64,000 bases of DNA. Origin: Sphingomonas sp. Leaf208. GTDB taxonomy: Bacteria; Pseudomonadota; Alphaproteobacteria; Sphingomonadales; Sphingomonadaceae. Below the pieces are notes generated by a model. The model searched no databases, was not told where the DNA came from, and saw only the letters and a program-made list of their open reading frames with translations. The position numbers and the translations under genes are program-made. The stretch covers positions 248,001 through 312,000 of the forward strand of contig NZ_LMKH01000001.1 of assembly GCF_001421415.1 (NCBI RefSeq). The letters are read 5' to 3'. Numbering within the stretch: the first letter of the stretch is position 1; each line of letters opens with the position of its first letter. Below, in pieces: positions 26,074-35,406 of this stretch.

Positions 26074-28053
26074 ATGGACGATCGCGTCCTGATCCTGGCG
26101 CCCCGCGGGCGCGATGCGGCAATCGCGTCGGACCTGCTCGGGCGGAATGACATCGTCGCCTACGTGTGTCGCGACCAGATGGACCTGATCGCCGAACTCG
26201 CCAAGGGCGCGGGCGCGGTGATGCTCACGGAGGAAGCACTCGCGACCGAGGAAGTTGCTCCGCTGGCGGAATGGGTCGCGGCGCAACCCAATTGGGCGGA
26301 TATCCAGTTCGTCGTGCTGGCCAACGGAACGCGGACGCCGCGCACGCCGCGGGCCACCCAACGCCTTACCGACCTGGGCAATGTCCTGCTGCTGGAGCGC
26401 CCGTTGCATGCCGAGGCGATGCTGGGTGCGATCCGGTCGGCGCTCACGGCACGGCGGCGACAATATGAGTTGCGCGACGTCGCGGTGACGCTGGAACGCG
26501 CGGTACTTGACCGGACCAGCGAGCTCCGAACCGCGCGCGAGAGCCTGGAGATCGCGCTCGAAGCTGCTGGCATGGGAAGCTGGGACATCGACCTGACGAC
26601 CGGCGAGTCCCGGCGGACGCTGCGGCATGACGCGATCTATGGCTATCCGGAGGGCCGACCCGACTGGACCATGGAAACGTTCCTCAGCCATATCGACGTG
26701 AAGCAACGCGGTATCGTCACGCGCGCGATGACCGAGGCGACCCGAACCGGCGTTATCGACGTCGAGTACCGCATCGATGCGGCCGACGGTGCTTCGCGAT
26801 GGCTGGTCGCCAAGGGGCGGGTCCAGTATGACGATGCCGGCAAGGCGGCGCGGATGACCGGCGTGGTCTCCGATGTCACCGATCGGAAGGAAGCCGACGC
26901 GCAACTCGCGCAGGCGCAGAAGATGGATGCGATCGGCCAGCTGACCGGCGGTGTCGCGCATGATTTCAACAATCTCCTGACGCCGATCGTCGGCAGTCTC
27001 GATTTGTTGCGGCGGCGGCACAAGGACGACGAGCGTACGCAGCGGATGATCGGCGGCGCGTTGCAGGCGGCGGAGCGGGCGGCGACGTTGACGCAGCGGT
27101 TGCTGGCGTTCGCGCGACGGCAGGCGTTGCAACCGCGGGCGGTCGATATCGGCGCGCTGATCGACGGGCTGGTCGACCTGATGCGGCGGTCGCTCGGGCC
27201 GTCGATCGCAGTGACGATCGAGATTCCCCGGCATTTGTCGTCGGCGCGGGTCGATCCCAATCAGCTCGAACTCGCACTGCTCAACCTGGCGATCAACGCG
27301 CGTGACGCGATGCCTGGTGGCGGCAAGCTTACCCTTACCGTTAGCGAAGTCGTGGTCGACGAGCGCAATCTCATTGGTCTGGCGCCAGACAGGTATGTCC
27401 GGATTGCGGCGATCGATACCGGCGTCGGCATGGACCGCGCCACGCTCGCGCGCGCGACCGAGCCGTTCTTCTCGACCAAGGGCGTCGGCAAGGGCACCGG
27501 GCTGGGGCTCTCGATGGTCCACGGGCTCGCCGCGCAGTCGGGCGGCACGCTCCGCCTGACCAGCGAACCCGGCTCCGGCACGACGGTCGAGCTATGGCTG
27601 CCGGCAACCGAGGAAGCGGCGACCGAGACGGTCGAGAACACCGCCGAGCCGGTCATCGCGCGGCGTGCGGCGAAGGTGTTGCTCGTCGACGACGAGGATC
27701 TGGTACGCGCCGCGACTGCCGACATGCTGCGCGACATCGGCTATGTCGTGGTCGAGGTCCCGTCCGCTAGCCAAGCGCTGTCGGCAATCCGATCCGGCGT
27801 CGATGCAGACATACTCGTCAGCGATTATCTGATGCCGGGGATGACCGGCGGACAACTCATCACCGAACTCTGGTCGTCGGGCAATCGCATCCCGGCTTTG
27901 CTCGTGACCGGCTATGCCGCGGCGGGCGAGGACGTGCCCGAGGGCGTCACTCGTTTGTCGAAGCCGTTCCGCCAGACCGATCTCGCCGCGCGGGTCGACG
28001 AACTGCTGCGCCAGTCGCCGCCGGGCCGCCCCAAGCTGCGCGCGGTCGAGTGA
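26074..28053 (+). CDS. Hybrid histidine kinase with degenerate N-terminal receiver
   Basis: A 659-residue soluble sensor kinase. Residues 1-130 look like a receiver fold (VLILAPRGRDA... VLLLERPLHAEAML) but lack the phospho-acceptor Asp. A PAS domain follows (about 155-275), then HisKA with His296 in GVAHDFNNLL, HATPase with NLAINARDAM (N box), DTGVGMD and GKGTGLGLSMV (G boxes), and a C-terminal receiver with VLLVDDED and acceptor Asp584 in VSDYLMPGMTG. No membrane segment is seen, so it senses a cytosolic cue, perhaps through the co-encoded KaiC-like ATPase. It ends at a strong bidirectional terminator. Confidence 0.92.
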   Translation: MDDRVLILAPRGRDAAIASDLLGRNDIVAYVCRDQMDLIAELAKGAGAVMLTEEALATEEVAPLAEWVAAQPNWADIQFVVLANGTRTPRTPRATQRLTDLGNVLLLERPLHAEAMLGAIRSALTARRRQYELRDVAVTLERAVLDRTSELRTARESLEIALEAAGMGSWDIDLTTGESRRTLRHDAIYGYPEGRPDWTMETFLSHIDVKQRGIVTRAMTEATRTGVIDVEYRIDAADGASRWLVAKGRVQYDDAGKAARMTGVVSDVTDRKEADAQLAQAQKMDAIGQLTGGVAHDFNNLLTPIVGSLDLLRRRHKDDERTQRMIGGALQAAERAATLTQRLLAFARRQALQPRAVDIGALIDGLVDLMRRSLGPSIAVTIEIPRHLSSARVDPNQLELALLNLAINARDAMPGGGKLTLTVSEVVVDERNLIGLAPDRYVRIAAIDTGVGMDRATLARATEPFFSTKGVGKGTGLGLSMVHGLAAQSGGTLRLTSEPGSGTTVELWLPATEEAATETVENTAEPVIARRAAKVLLVDDEDLVRAATADMLRDIGYVVVEVPSASQALSAIRSGVDADILVSDYLMPGMTGGQLITELWSSGNRIPALLVTGYAAAGEDVPEGVTRLSKPFRQTDLAARVDELLRQSPPGRPKLRAVE

Positions 28054-28054
28054 G

Positions 28055-28091
28055 ATCGGACCGGGCGAACGTCGCCCGGTCCGATATTCTT
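28055..28091. terminator. Bidirectional terminator between convergent kinase and receptor genes
   Basis: A perfect 14-bp stem, ATCGGACCGGGCGA (28055-28068) with its complement at 28072-28085, around a 3-base loop (ACG), followed by ATTCTT. It starts 2 bp after the kinase stop and ends 14 bp before the receptor stop. Confidence 0.85.
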
Positions 28092-28098
28092 GCGGACT

Positions 28099-30495
28099 TT
28101 AGAAGCCCTTCTTCAACGACACGAAGAACTGCCGTGGCGCGCCAGCGAGCAACGTCTGGTTGTCACCGCTGGCGGTGAAACCATTCGATCCGATCGTCGA
28201 AATATACTTCTTGTTGGTAAGGTTGGTCACGTTGCCCTCGATCGCGACGCCGTGAAGCGCACCGTCGCCCTCGAAGCGGTAGCCGATGCTGGCATCGACC
28301 AGCACGCGGCTCGGCACCGACTGGTCGTTGAGGTAGGTGAAGTAGCGCTTGCTCATGTAATCCGCGCCGACCCGGCCGGTGAAGCCCGACTGTTCGAGCA
28401 CGATCTCGCCCTTGACCATGTGCTTGGGCGTATCGACGACGGTGTCGCCCTTGCGAACCTGGACCGAGCCGGAAGCGTCGGTGACCGTGTCCTGATATTC
28501 CGCGTTGGTGTAGGAATAGCTCGCGAACAGCGAGAGCGGGCGGAACACGCGGTAATTGGCGGAGACTTCCGCGCCGTACGTGCGCACGCTGCCCGCGTTG
28601 TTGAGCGTCGGGGCGTTGCCGAGGATGCCGACACCGTTCGCAAAGGCGAGCAGGCGGTTCGAGAAGTCGACATAATAGCCGACCGCCGAAGCCTGGAACG
28701 GTCCGCTGTGGAGGCGGACGCCGCCCTCCGCAGTCTTCGAGCGCTCGGGCTTGAGGCGGCCGCGGACGGCGTTGAAGCCGGCCTGCGTCGCCGCGAACGG
28801 TCCGGTCGTCGCCGATGACACGAACGCCCGCATGTTCTCGGTATAGTCGGCAAACACTTCCGCCGCCGGGGTCAGCTTGAACAATATGCCGGCCTGTGGC
28901 TGGAACCAGTCCTTGGCGGAGATACGGCCGACCGACAGCGGCGAGCTCGTATCGGGCAGCATCGTCGCGCTGTTGACGACATAGGCGCCCTTCCACCCGG
29001 CGTTGACGATCAACCGGTCGTTCATGAGCTTCAGCGTGTCCTCGACATGATACTGCATCGTGTCGGTGCCGTATTTGCCGTCCCACTGCGTCGCGTAGGA
29101 ATTCTTCTGGAACTTCAGCACGTCGCGGTTGGGCGTCGCGCTGTCGGTCATGCCGTAGAAGCGCCGCGCCTGCGTGAAGGTGTTGATCTCGAGCCAGCCG
29201 CCCACCTCGAAGGTGTTCGCACCCGTCTCATAGGCGATGTTGCTGAGCGCACCGCCGCGCTTGATGCTGTATTCGGTCGTCCGGAAGCCGAGCGGGCTGG
29301 GCGCAGTGATGGCGCTGCCGTCTTGGTTCAGCGCACCCGCCGGGGTCGGCGAATAGGGCGTGATCCACGACCCCTGACCCTTGTTGTCGTGATAGTAACC
29401 GGTCGTGGTCATCGTTAGCTCGGGCGTCAGGTTAGCATCGAGCGTGACGCCGCCAAGGTAATCGCGCCGGACGCCGCCTGCATCGAAATACGCATCGTCG
29501 ACCGTCCCGAACCCGGTCGGGAAGGTCGTGCCGGTGCCGGCCCACGGTGCGACGAAGCCGACCGACGAGCCGTTGTTCGCCTTCGTATACGTCGCGAGCG
29601 CACCCTGGTTCTGGTAGGTTTTCGCGATCTGCAGCGCGAGCGGATAGTTGTCGGCGATGTTGTCGTTACGCAGGCCGCGACGACGGATGATGTCGTAGCT
29701 GAGATCCTGGTAATCCTGCTCGCGACGATCGGAGAAGTTCAGGAACGCGGACAGGCTGCCGAACGCACCCAAATCCTTGACGATCTTGCCGTTCGCCTGG
29801 TGCTGGCGCTGGACGCCGTCGCCCTTCCACTTGTCGGTGGTGAGGTAGCCGTAGCTCAGATAGCCCTTCAGCCCGCCGCCGAGATCGCCGCTGTCGATAC
29901 GCGCATAGCCGCGGTACGTGTTGTCCGAGCCATAGGTGCCGCCGCCGGTGACGTTGGCGGTGTCGCGCGGTTTGTCGCTGAAGAACTGGATCGTGCCGCC
30001 GAGATTGCTGGTCGATGCGGTGCCGAGCGCGCCCGCGCCCTGCGCGACTTCGGTGCGGGCGACGTTCTCGGAGATGATCGCGCGGCTGATGTGCAGGCCA
30101 TTGACGTTGCCGTAGCTCATGTCACCGAGCGGCACGCCGTCGAGCGTGAAGCCGAGCTGGTTCTGGTTGAACCCACGCAGCGAAATCCGGACCGCCCATT
30201 CATACGCGCCGAACGGGTCGGACGCCTGGAAATTGACGCCGGGAAGCTTCTCGATCGCTTTCAACGGGCTTGAACCGGGGGTGAGACGCGCGAGGTCGAC
30301 GGCGCTGACGCTCTGCACCTGGCGGCTCTGGCCAAAGCCGAGCACGACGATGTCGGACGACGTCTCGGGTGCCGGATCGGCTTGGACTTCTGCCGGCGCA
30401 GCTACCGGGGTTTCCGGTGCGGCCTGGGCAAACGCGGCAGGCGTGGCGAGCGCCGCGAGTGCGACACCGGCGAAGAGCGACGATATGGTCTGCAT
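28099..30495 (-). CDS. TonB-dependent receptor next to the catabolic regulon
   Basis: A 798-residue outer-membrane receptor. The signal peptide ends at AAFAQA, then a Pro/Ala/Glu-rich linker, a TonB-box-like DIVVLGFGQSRQ (about residue 48), and a plug domain with LKAIEKLPGVNFQ and RISLRGFNQNQLGFTLDGVPLG. The barrel ends FFVSLKKGF. The start was taken at MQTISS because it begins the signal peptide. It lies downstream of the aldehyde dehydrogenase operon on the same strand, separated by about 200 bp with a hairpin, so it has its own promoter or partial read-through. It may import the substrate of that pathway; this is context only. Confidence 0.9.
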   Translation of the reverse strand: MQTISSLFAGVALAALATPAAFAQAAPETPVAAPAEVQADPAPETSSDIVVLGFGQSRQVQSVSAVDLARLTPGSSPLKAIEKLPGVNFQASDPFGAYEWAVRISLRGFNQNQLGFTLDGVPLGDMSYGNVNGLHISRAIISENVARTEVAQGAGALGTASTSNLGGTIQFFSDKPRDTANVTGGGTYGSDNTYRGYARIDSGDLGGGLKGYLSYGYLTTDKWKGDGVQRQHQANGKIVKDLGAFGSLSAFLNFSDRREQDYQDLSYDIIRRRGLRNDNIADNYPLALQIAKTYQNQGALATYTKANNGSSVGFVAPWAGTGTTFPTGFGTVDDAYFDAGGVRRDYLGGVTLDANLTPELTMTTTGYYHDNKGQGSWITPYSPTPAGALNQDGSAITAPSPLGFRTTEYSIKRGGALSNIAYETGANTFEVGGWLEINTFTQARRFYGMTDSATPNRDVLKFQKNSYATQWDGKYGTDTMQYHVEDTLKLMNDRLIVNAGWKGAYVVNSATMLPDTSSPLSVGRISAKDWFQPQAGILFKLTPAAEVFADYTENMRAFVSSATTGPFAATQAGFNAVRGRLKPERSKTAEGGVRLHSGPFQASAVGYYVDFSNRLLAFANGVGILGNAPTLNNAGSVRTYGAEVSANYRVFRPLSLFASYSYTNAEYQDTVTDASGSVQVRKGDTVVDTPKHMVKGEIVLEQSGFTGRVGADYMSKRYFTYLNDQSVPSRVLVDASIGYRFEGDGALHGVAIEGNVTNLTNKKYISTIGSNGFTASGDNQTLLAGAPRQFFVSLKKGF

Positions 30496-30640
30496 GATGT
30501 CCCCTGAAGCGCGACGGCGCTCAGCGGCCCTTTGCCGATCGACGTGACGCGTCGGCGACAGATCCAAGACGATTTCGAGACGGTCGGCGATATTGTTACG
30601 GTAGTGACCTGAATGCCTCGCCTAACGGGAGAGAGAAGGG

Positions 30641-30665
30641 GCCCGCGGCTACTTGGCTGCGGGAA
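30641..30665. terminator. Possible terminator hairpin after the catabolic operon
   Basis: GCCCGCGGC and GCTGCGGG form a near-complete stem around a 7-base loop, 34 bp beyond the aldehyde dehydrogenase stop. There is no T run, so it could be part of a common intergenic repeat rather than a true terminator. Confidence 0.4.
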
Positions 30666-30698
30666 GGGTGAGGGCACGTGTGCCAGTCACGAAGGCCA

Positions 30699-32117
30699 TC
30701 ACCCCCGCATCATCCGCGCGATCGTCTTCGCCGCCGCCGCGCCATAAGGCGGCTTGAGCCCGGCAATCTTGGCGACGTCCAACTTCGACTGCTTGTAGAC
30801 CGCCCGCGCATGGCTGAACGTGCGGAAGCCGTCGATGCCGTGATAGGCCCCCATCCCCGACGGTCCGCTGCCGCCGAAGGGAAGGTCCTCCATCGAGACG
30901 TGGAAGATCACGTCGTCCAACGTCACGCCGCCCGAAATCGTCCGGTCCATCACCCGCCGGCGCTCAGTGTCATCGGTGCCGAAATAATAGAGCGCGAGCG
31001 GCCGGTCGCGGCGGTTCACCTGCGCGATAGCGTCGTCGATGCCGTCGTAGCGGCGGATCGGCAGGACCGGGCCGAAGATCTCCTCCTGCATCACGATCAT
31101 GTCGTCGGTCGCGTCGCGGACGATGTGCAGCGGCATTTTCCGCGAATTGGCGGCGCCGAAATCCTCGTTGGCGGGGTTCACGACCTCGACCGTCGCGCCC
31201 TTGGCCTTAGCGTCGGCGATCCAGTCGGTAAGTCGCTGGTGGTGGCGATCGTTGACCACCGACGTATAGTCGGCGTTAGCGAGCAGCGTAGGGTACATTG
31301 CGCTCGCCGCCGCCTTGATGCCGTCGACGACCTGCGCCTCGTTTGCGGAGGGCACGAGCAGGTAATCGGGCGCGAGGCAGATCTGACCGGCGTTCATCAT
31401 CTTGGCGAGCGTCACGCGTTCGGTGGCACGCGTGATATCCGCCGACGCCCCGAGGATGACGGGCGACTTGCCGCCCAGTTCGAGCGTGACGGGCGTCAAA
31501 TTGTCGGCGGCGGCATGGAGGATATGGCGACCGATCGCAGTTGCGCCGGTGAAGATCAGGTGGTCGAACGGCAGCGCGGCGAACGCCTTCCCGACATCCG
31601 CACCGCCCGAAATGACGGCAAATTCGTCCTGCGCAAAATACTTCGGCACGACCTCCTCGAACAGCGCGGCCGTCGCGGGCGTGTACTCGCTCGTCTTCGC
31701 CATGGCGCGATTGCCCGCGGCGAGCACGCATGCGAGCGGCGCCATCAGGAGGTTAACCGGGAAATTCCATGGCGCGATGATGCCGATGACGCCCTTGGGC
31801 TGGTACTCGACCCACGCCCTCGCCCCGAGCAGCCCCAGTGGAAACTGGACCGCGCGCCGCTCCCGCCGCAACCACCGATCGAGATGCTTCGCGGCATGCG
31901 CGATGGGCGCAAGCGAAGCGCCGATATCGGTGATCATAGTCTGCTCGCGGCTACGGTGCCCAAAATCCTCCGACACCGCGTCGCAGAACGCCGCAGCATT
32001 GTCCCGAACCATCGCCGCCGCACGCTTGAGCCGATCGAGGCGGACGGCTTTGGTCACGGGCAGCTCGGCCATGAACGCATCACGCTGGCCGGCGAGGATA
32101 GTCTGCATATCGGTCAT
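30699..32117 (-). CDS. Coniferyl aldehyde dehydrogenase-like aldehyde dehydrogenase
   Basis: A 472-residue NAD(P)-dependent aldehyde dehydrogenase of the CalB / fatty-aldehyde class. It has the IIAPWNFPVNL motif (113-123), Glu213 in LELGGKSP and the nucleophile Cys247 in GQICLAPDYLL. The C-terminus is longer and basic, as in fatty aldehyde dehydrogenases. It is last in a six-gene minus-strand operon, 10 bp after the quinone oxidoreductase. In this context it would oxidise the aldehyde made by the P450 and GMC enzymes to an acid for CoA activation. Whether the substrate is aromatic, terpenoid or fatty cannot be told from sequence. Confidence 0.9.
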   Translation of the reverse strand: MTDMQTILAGQRDAFMAELPVTKAVRLDRLKRAAAMVRDNAAAFCDAVSEDFGHRSREQTMITDIGASLAPIAHAAKHLDRWLRRERRAVQFPLGLLGARAWVEYQPKGVIGIIAPWNFPVNLLMAPLACVLAAGNRAMAKTSEYTPATAALFEEVVPKYFAQDEFAVISGGADVGKAFAALPFDHLIFTGATAIGRHILHAAADNLTPVTLELGGKSPVILGASADITRATERVTLAKMMNAGQICLAPDYLLVPSANEAQVVDGIKAAASAMYPTLLANADYTSVVNDRHHQRLTDWIADAKAKGATVEVVNPANEDFGAANSRKMPLHIVRDATDDMIVMQEEIFGPVLPIRRYDGIDDAIAQVNRRDRPLALYYFGTDDTERRRVMDRTISGGVTLDDVIFHVSMEDLPFGGSGPSGMGAYHGIDGFRTFSHARAVYKQSKLDVAKIAGLKPPYGAAAAKTIARMMRG

Positions 32118-32127
32118 TGGCGGTCCT

Positions 32128-33096
32128 TCAGGGCACGAGCACGATCTTGCCGACATGCGTTGCGGCAGCCATGGCGGCAAACGCGTCCCGCCATTCGGCC
32201 AGGGGATATATGGCATGGACGCGGGGGCGGAGGCGACCTTCGCCCGCCATCGCCCATATCGCATCGAGGTTCTCCGTGCCGAGCCGCGGGTAGCGGCGGG
32301 CATATTCGCCGGCGCGGACGCCGATGACGGAAAAGCCTTTGATCAACGCGATGTTGGTCGGCAGCGTCGCGATCCGGCCCGAGACGAACCCGACGACCAT
32401 CAGGCGTCCGCCGAATGCGATGCAGCGCGTCGACTCGTCGAACACGTCGCCGCCCACGGGATCGACGACGATATCCGCGCCCCCGCCGGTCAGGTCGCGC
32501 ACCGCTTCTCGAAAGCCGGGTGCGGGCAAGGTTACGGCGGGTGCGTACGTGTCGGCAACGACCTGCAACTTCTCAGACGAGCGCGACGTGGCGATCACGC
32601 GCGCGCCCAGGGCTTGCGCGAGATCGACCGCGGCAAGCCCGACGCCGCCGGTAGCACCGTGGACCAACACCCAGTCGTTGGTCGCGAGTGTACCCAGGCG
32701 GACGAGCGCCACATAGGCGGTCAGGTAGGCGACGCCGATCGAGGCTGCCGTCACATAGTCGAGGCGCGGGGGAATGAGGCGGGCGGCGCTGGCATCGCAC
32801 GCGACGATCTCGGCGAACGCGGCGAGCCTCGTGCCGCACACCACCCGGTCACCGGGAGCGAAACCGCTAGCTGCATCCGCTTCGATCACGTCGCCCGCGA
32901 CTTCCATGCCCGGGACGAACGGGAGCGGCGGTTTCAGCTGATACTCGCCGCGCGTCATCAGCAAGTCCGGATAGTTGAGCGAAGTCGCACGCATCCGCAC
33001 AAGCAACTGGCCCGGCGACCGCTTCGGCTCGGGTATGTCGTCGAGCGCCACGCCCGACAGGTCCGCCGACAGCGCTGAGACGCGTACCGCTCTCAC
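32128..33096 (-). CDS. NADPH:quinone oxidoreductase-family MDR protein
   Basis: A 322-residue medium-chain dehydrogenase/reductase without the catalytic zinc ligands, as in quinone oxidoreductases and enoyl reductases. The N-terminal catalytic fold shows SLNYPDLLMTRGEYQ and PFVPGMEVAGDV. The Rossmann motif is VHGATGGVGLAAVDLA (about residue 144). The GTG start overlaps the upstream ACAD stop (GTGA); the longer frame upstream reads as basic nonsense inside that gene. In an acyl-CoA degradation operon it may reduce a 2-enoyl or quinone intermediate. The exact reaction is unknown. Confidence 0.88.
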   Translation of the reverse strand: MRAVRVSALSADLSGVALDDIPEPKRSPGQLLVRMRATSLNYPDLLMTRGEYQLKPPLPFVPGMEVAGDVIEADAASGFAPGDRVVCGTRLAAFAEIVACDASAARLIPPRLDYVTAASIGVAYLTAYVALVRLGTLATNDWVLVHGATGGVGLAAVDLAQALGARVIATSRSSEKLQVVADTYAPAVTLPAPGFREAVRDLTGGGADIVVDPVGGDVFDESTRCIAFGGRLMVVGFVSGRIATLPTNIALIKGFSVIGVRAGEYARRYPRLGTENLDAIWAMAGEGRLRPRVHAIYPLAEWRDAFAAMAAATHVGKIVLVP

Positions 33097-34298
33097 GCGC
33101 CGACCGGGAGGTCCCGGAACGCCTGATCCTTGTCGACGCGGATTTCGCCGGGAAGGCCGAGGACGCGTTCGGCGATGATGTTCTTGAGAATCTCGTCGGT
33201 GCCGCCGGCGATGCGCAGGCCTGGTGCCCACATCGTCGCGGCGTGGAACGCGCCTTTCAGCGGCGTGAGCGCGGGGGCGGATATGATGCCGTATTGATCG
33301 CCCGCCTCGACCGCGGTGTTGCCGATCGCTTGCAACTGGTTGGCGGCGACGATCTTGCCGATCGAGCTTTCGGGACCGGGCACCTGTCCCTTCGACAGCG
33401 CGGTGATGGTCCGCATCCGGGTGTTGCGCAGGCCCTCAGATTGCACCCACCAGTCGGCGAGCGTCTGGCGAAACGCGGCGTCCTTCAGCAGCGGGCCGTC
33501 TGCGCCATTGGCCTGGGCGGCGAAGGCGAGAATGTCCTCGGGGCCGACGCCGCCGCTCGTGCCGATCGCGAGACGCTCGTTCATCAGCGTGAACAGCGCG
33601 ACTTTCCAGCCGCCGTCGACCGGGCCGAGCCGTTGCGCGTCGGAGATCCGGACGTCCTCGAACCAGACTTCGTTGAAGCTCGACCCGCCGGACATCTGGT
33701 GGATCGGGCGGATCTCGATCCCCGGTGCCTTCAGGTCGAGCCAGAACATCGTCAGGCCCTGATGCTTGGGGACGTCGGGATTGGTACGAACGAGAACGAT
33801 GCCATAGTCGCTGTAATGCGCGCCCGAGGTCCAGAGCTTCTGGCCGTTGATCACCCAGTCGTCGCCGTCGCGCACCGCGCGCGTGCGGATCGCGGCGACG
33901 TCGGAGCCGCCGGCGGGTTCGGAGAAGAGCTGCGACCAGATCTCGTCGCCGCGCACCGCGGGGCCGACGAAGCGGTGCTTGGTCGTGTCGTCGGCATAGG
34001 CCATCACGGTCGGCACGCACATGCCGAGGCCGATCGTGAAATAGCCGCCGTCGACCGCGTGTTTCGCCTCTTCCTGGCCGAAGATGACGCTTTCGATCGG
34101 CGTGCCGCCGCCGCCGCCCCATTCCTGCGGCCAGGTGATGCACGCATAGCCGCCGGCCGCTTTCCGCGCCTGCCATGCCTTCGCCTTGGTCATGTCGTCG
34201 GGGTAGTGACCGGCGGCATGCTCGGCGATGTTCGCATCGAGCCAGTCGCGCGCGGCGGCGCGATACGTGGCTTCGGCGTCGCTGTCCTTGAAGTCCAT
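33093..34298 (-). CDS. Acyl-CoA dehydrogenase, large subunit-like
   Basis: A 401-residue FAD acyl-CoA dehydrogenase. Family motifs are WPQEWGGGGGTP, FSEPAGGSDVAAIRTRA (FAD/substrate), INGQKLWTSGAHYSDYG and the C-terminal IAGGTDEILKNIIAERVLGLP. The Glu of the YEGT motif used by medium-chain enzymes is replaced here (AGGT), so a different residue must serve as base. It is next to a second, shorter ACAD gene on the same strand, 10 bp away. Such pairs form alpha2beta2 enzymes in steroid and bile-acid side-chain degradation. Assignment as one subunit of a heteromer is inference from the pairing. Confidence 0.9.
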   Translation of the reverse strand: MDFKDSDAEATYRAAARDWLDANIAEHAAGHYPDDMTKAKAWQARKAAGGYACITWPQEWGGGGGTPIESVIFGQEEAKHAVDGGYFTIGLGMCVPTVMAYADDTTKHRFVGPAVRGDEIWSQLFSEPAGGSDVAAIRTRAVRDGDDWVINGQKLWTSGAHYSDYGIVLVRTNPDVPKHQGLTMFWLDLKAPGIEIRPIHQMSGGSSFNEVWFEDVRISDAQRLGPVDGGWKVALFTLMNERLAIGTSGGVGPEDILAFAAQANGADGPLLKDAAFRQTLADWWVQSEGLRNTRMRTITALSKGQVPGPESSIGKIVAANQLQAIGNTAVEAGDQYGIISAPALTPLKGAFHAATMWAPGLRIAGGTDEILKNIIAERVLGLPGEIRVDKDQAFRDLPVGA

Positions 34299-34308
34299 GC
34301 TCGTCCTT

Positions 34309-35406
34309 TCAGGCGGCGTTGCGCATTTCGAGTTGGCCGACGAGGCGTTCGCGCCACGCGGCGGGGCTGCCGGCGACGAGCGCGAGCTGGCGCGAGCGGC
34401 GGTAATAGAGGTGGCAATCGGACTCCCAGGTGAAGCCCATCCCGCCATGCGTCTGGATGTTCTCCTTCGACGCGAACCAGTAGGCGTCGGAGGCGGCGAC
34501 CCGCGCGGTCGCGGCGGCGAGCGGCAGTTCGGCGGCGCCCGCGTTCAGCGCCCATGCGCCGTAATAGGCGTTCGAGCGCGCGAGTTCGTTCTTCACGTAC
34601 ATGTCGGCGAGCTTGTGCTTGATCGCTTGGTAGCCGCCGATCTGTCGGCCGAACGCGTAGCGATCGAGCGCGTAGCCCTTCGCCATCTCGAGACAGCGAT
34701 CCGCGCCGCCGAGCTGCTCGAACGCGAGGAGGACGGCGGCGCGGTCGAACACCGCCTGCATCGCGGCGATGCCGTCGTCGGTGCCGAGCTTCTCGCACGG
34801 GGCGTCGGTGAAGGTGAGTCGGGCGGCGCTGCGAGTCGGGTCGAGTGTTTCGAGGACTTCCGCTGTGACGCCAGCGCCCTTTTCTATAAGGTAAAGACCG
34901 TCGCGGGCGAGGACGACGATCAGGTCGGCGACGTCGCCATCGGTGACGGGAATCTTCTCACCGGTAAGTTTTCCACCGGCGACGGTGGTGCGGATCGATC
35001 GTGCGGTGACCGGGCCGGCGCCTTCGGAGGTTGCGAACGCGCCGATGACGTCGCCCGCCGCGATCCTCGGCAGCCATCGGACCTTCTGGGTGTCACTGCC
35101 GTACAGCATCAGCGCCTCGGCGACGAAGTAGACGGTCGACGCGAACGGGATTGGTGCGCAGGCGCGGCCGAGTTCCTCGGCGATCGCGCAGAGTTCGATA
35201 TGGCCGAGGCCTAACCCGCCGAATTCCTCGGGGATCGCCGCGCCGAGCCAGCCTTGTGCGCCGACCGCCTTCCACAGCTCCATGTCATAGGCCTTGGCGG
35301 GATCGTCGAGTACCGCGCGGACACGGTCGCTGCCGCAGTGCGCGGCCAGGAATTTGCGCGCTTCGTCCTTGAGGAATTTCTGGTCGTCGGAATAATCGAA
35401 GTTCAT
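34309..35406 (-). CDS. Acyl-CoA dehydrogenase, small subunit-like
   Basis: A 365-residue acyl-CoA dehydrogenase paired with the preceding one. Motifs are FDYSDDQKFLKDEARKFL at the N-terminus, IPEEFGGLGLGHIELCAIAEELG, DRYAFGRQIGGYQAIKHKLADMYV and the terminal QTHGGMGFTWESDCHLYYRR. The last resembles FadE28/ChsE2-type partners in alpha2beta2 ACADs. The central FAD-binding region is degenerate compared with the larger partner, also typical of that group. The start MNFDYS overlaps the synthetase stop by ATGA, showing tight coupling. It would introduce the alpha,beta double bond together with its partner. Confidence 0.9.
   Translation of the reverse strand: MNFDYSDDQKFLKDEARKFLAAHCGSDRVRAVLDDPAKAYDMELWKAVGAQGWLGAAIPEEFGGLGLGHIELCAIAEELGRACAPIPFASTVYFVAEALMLYGSDTQKVRWLPRIAAGDVIGAFATSEGAGPVTARSIRTTVAGGKLTGEKIPVTDGDVADLIVVLARDGLYLIEKGAGVTAEVLETLDPTRSAARLTFTDAPCEKLGTDDGIAAMQAVFDRAAVLLAFEQLGGADRCLEMAKGYALDRYAFGRQIGGYQAIKHKLADMYVKNELARSNAYYGAWALNAGAAELPLAAATARVAASDAYWFASKENIQTHGGMGFTWESDCHLYYRRSRQLALVAGSPAAWRERLVGQLEMRNAA

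Noticed and set aside
30590..30602. Third copy of the TetR motif upstream of the receptor (ATATTGTTACGG)
   Set aside because: It matches only part of the AACATTNGTTATG motif and needs a one-base gap, so I do not count it as an operator.
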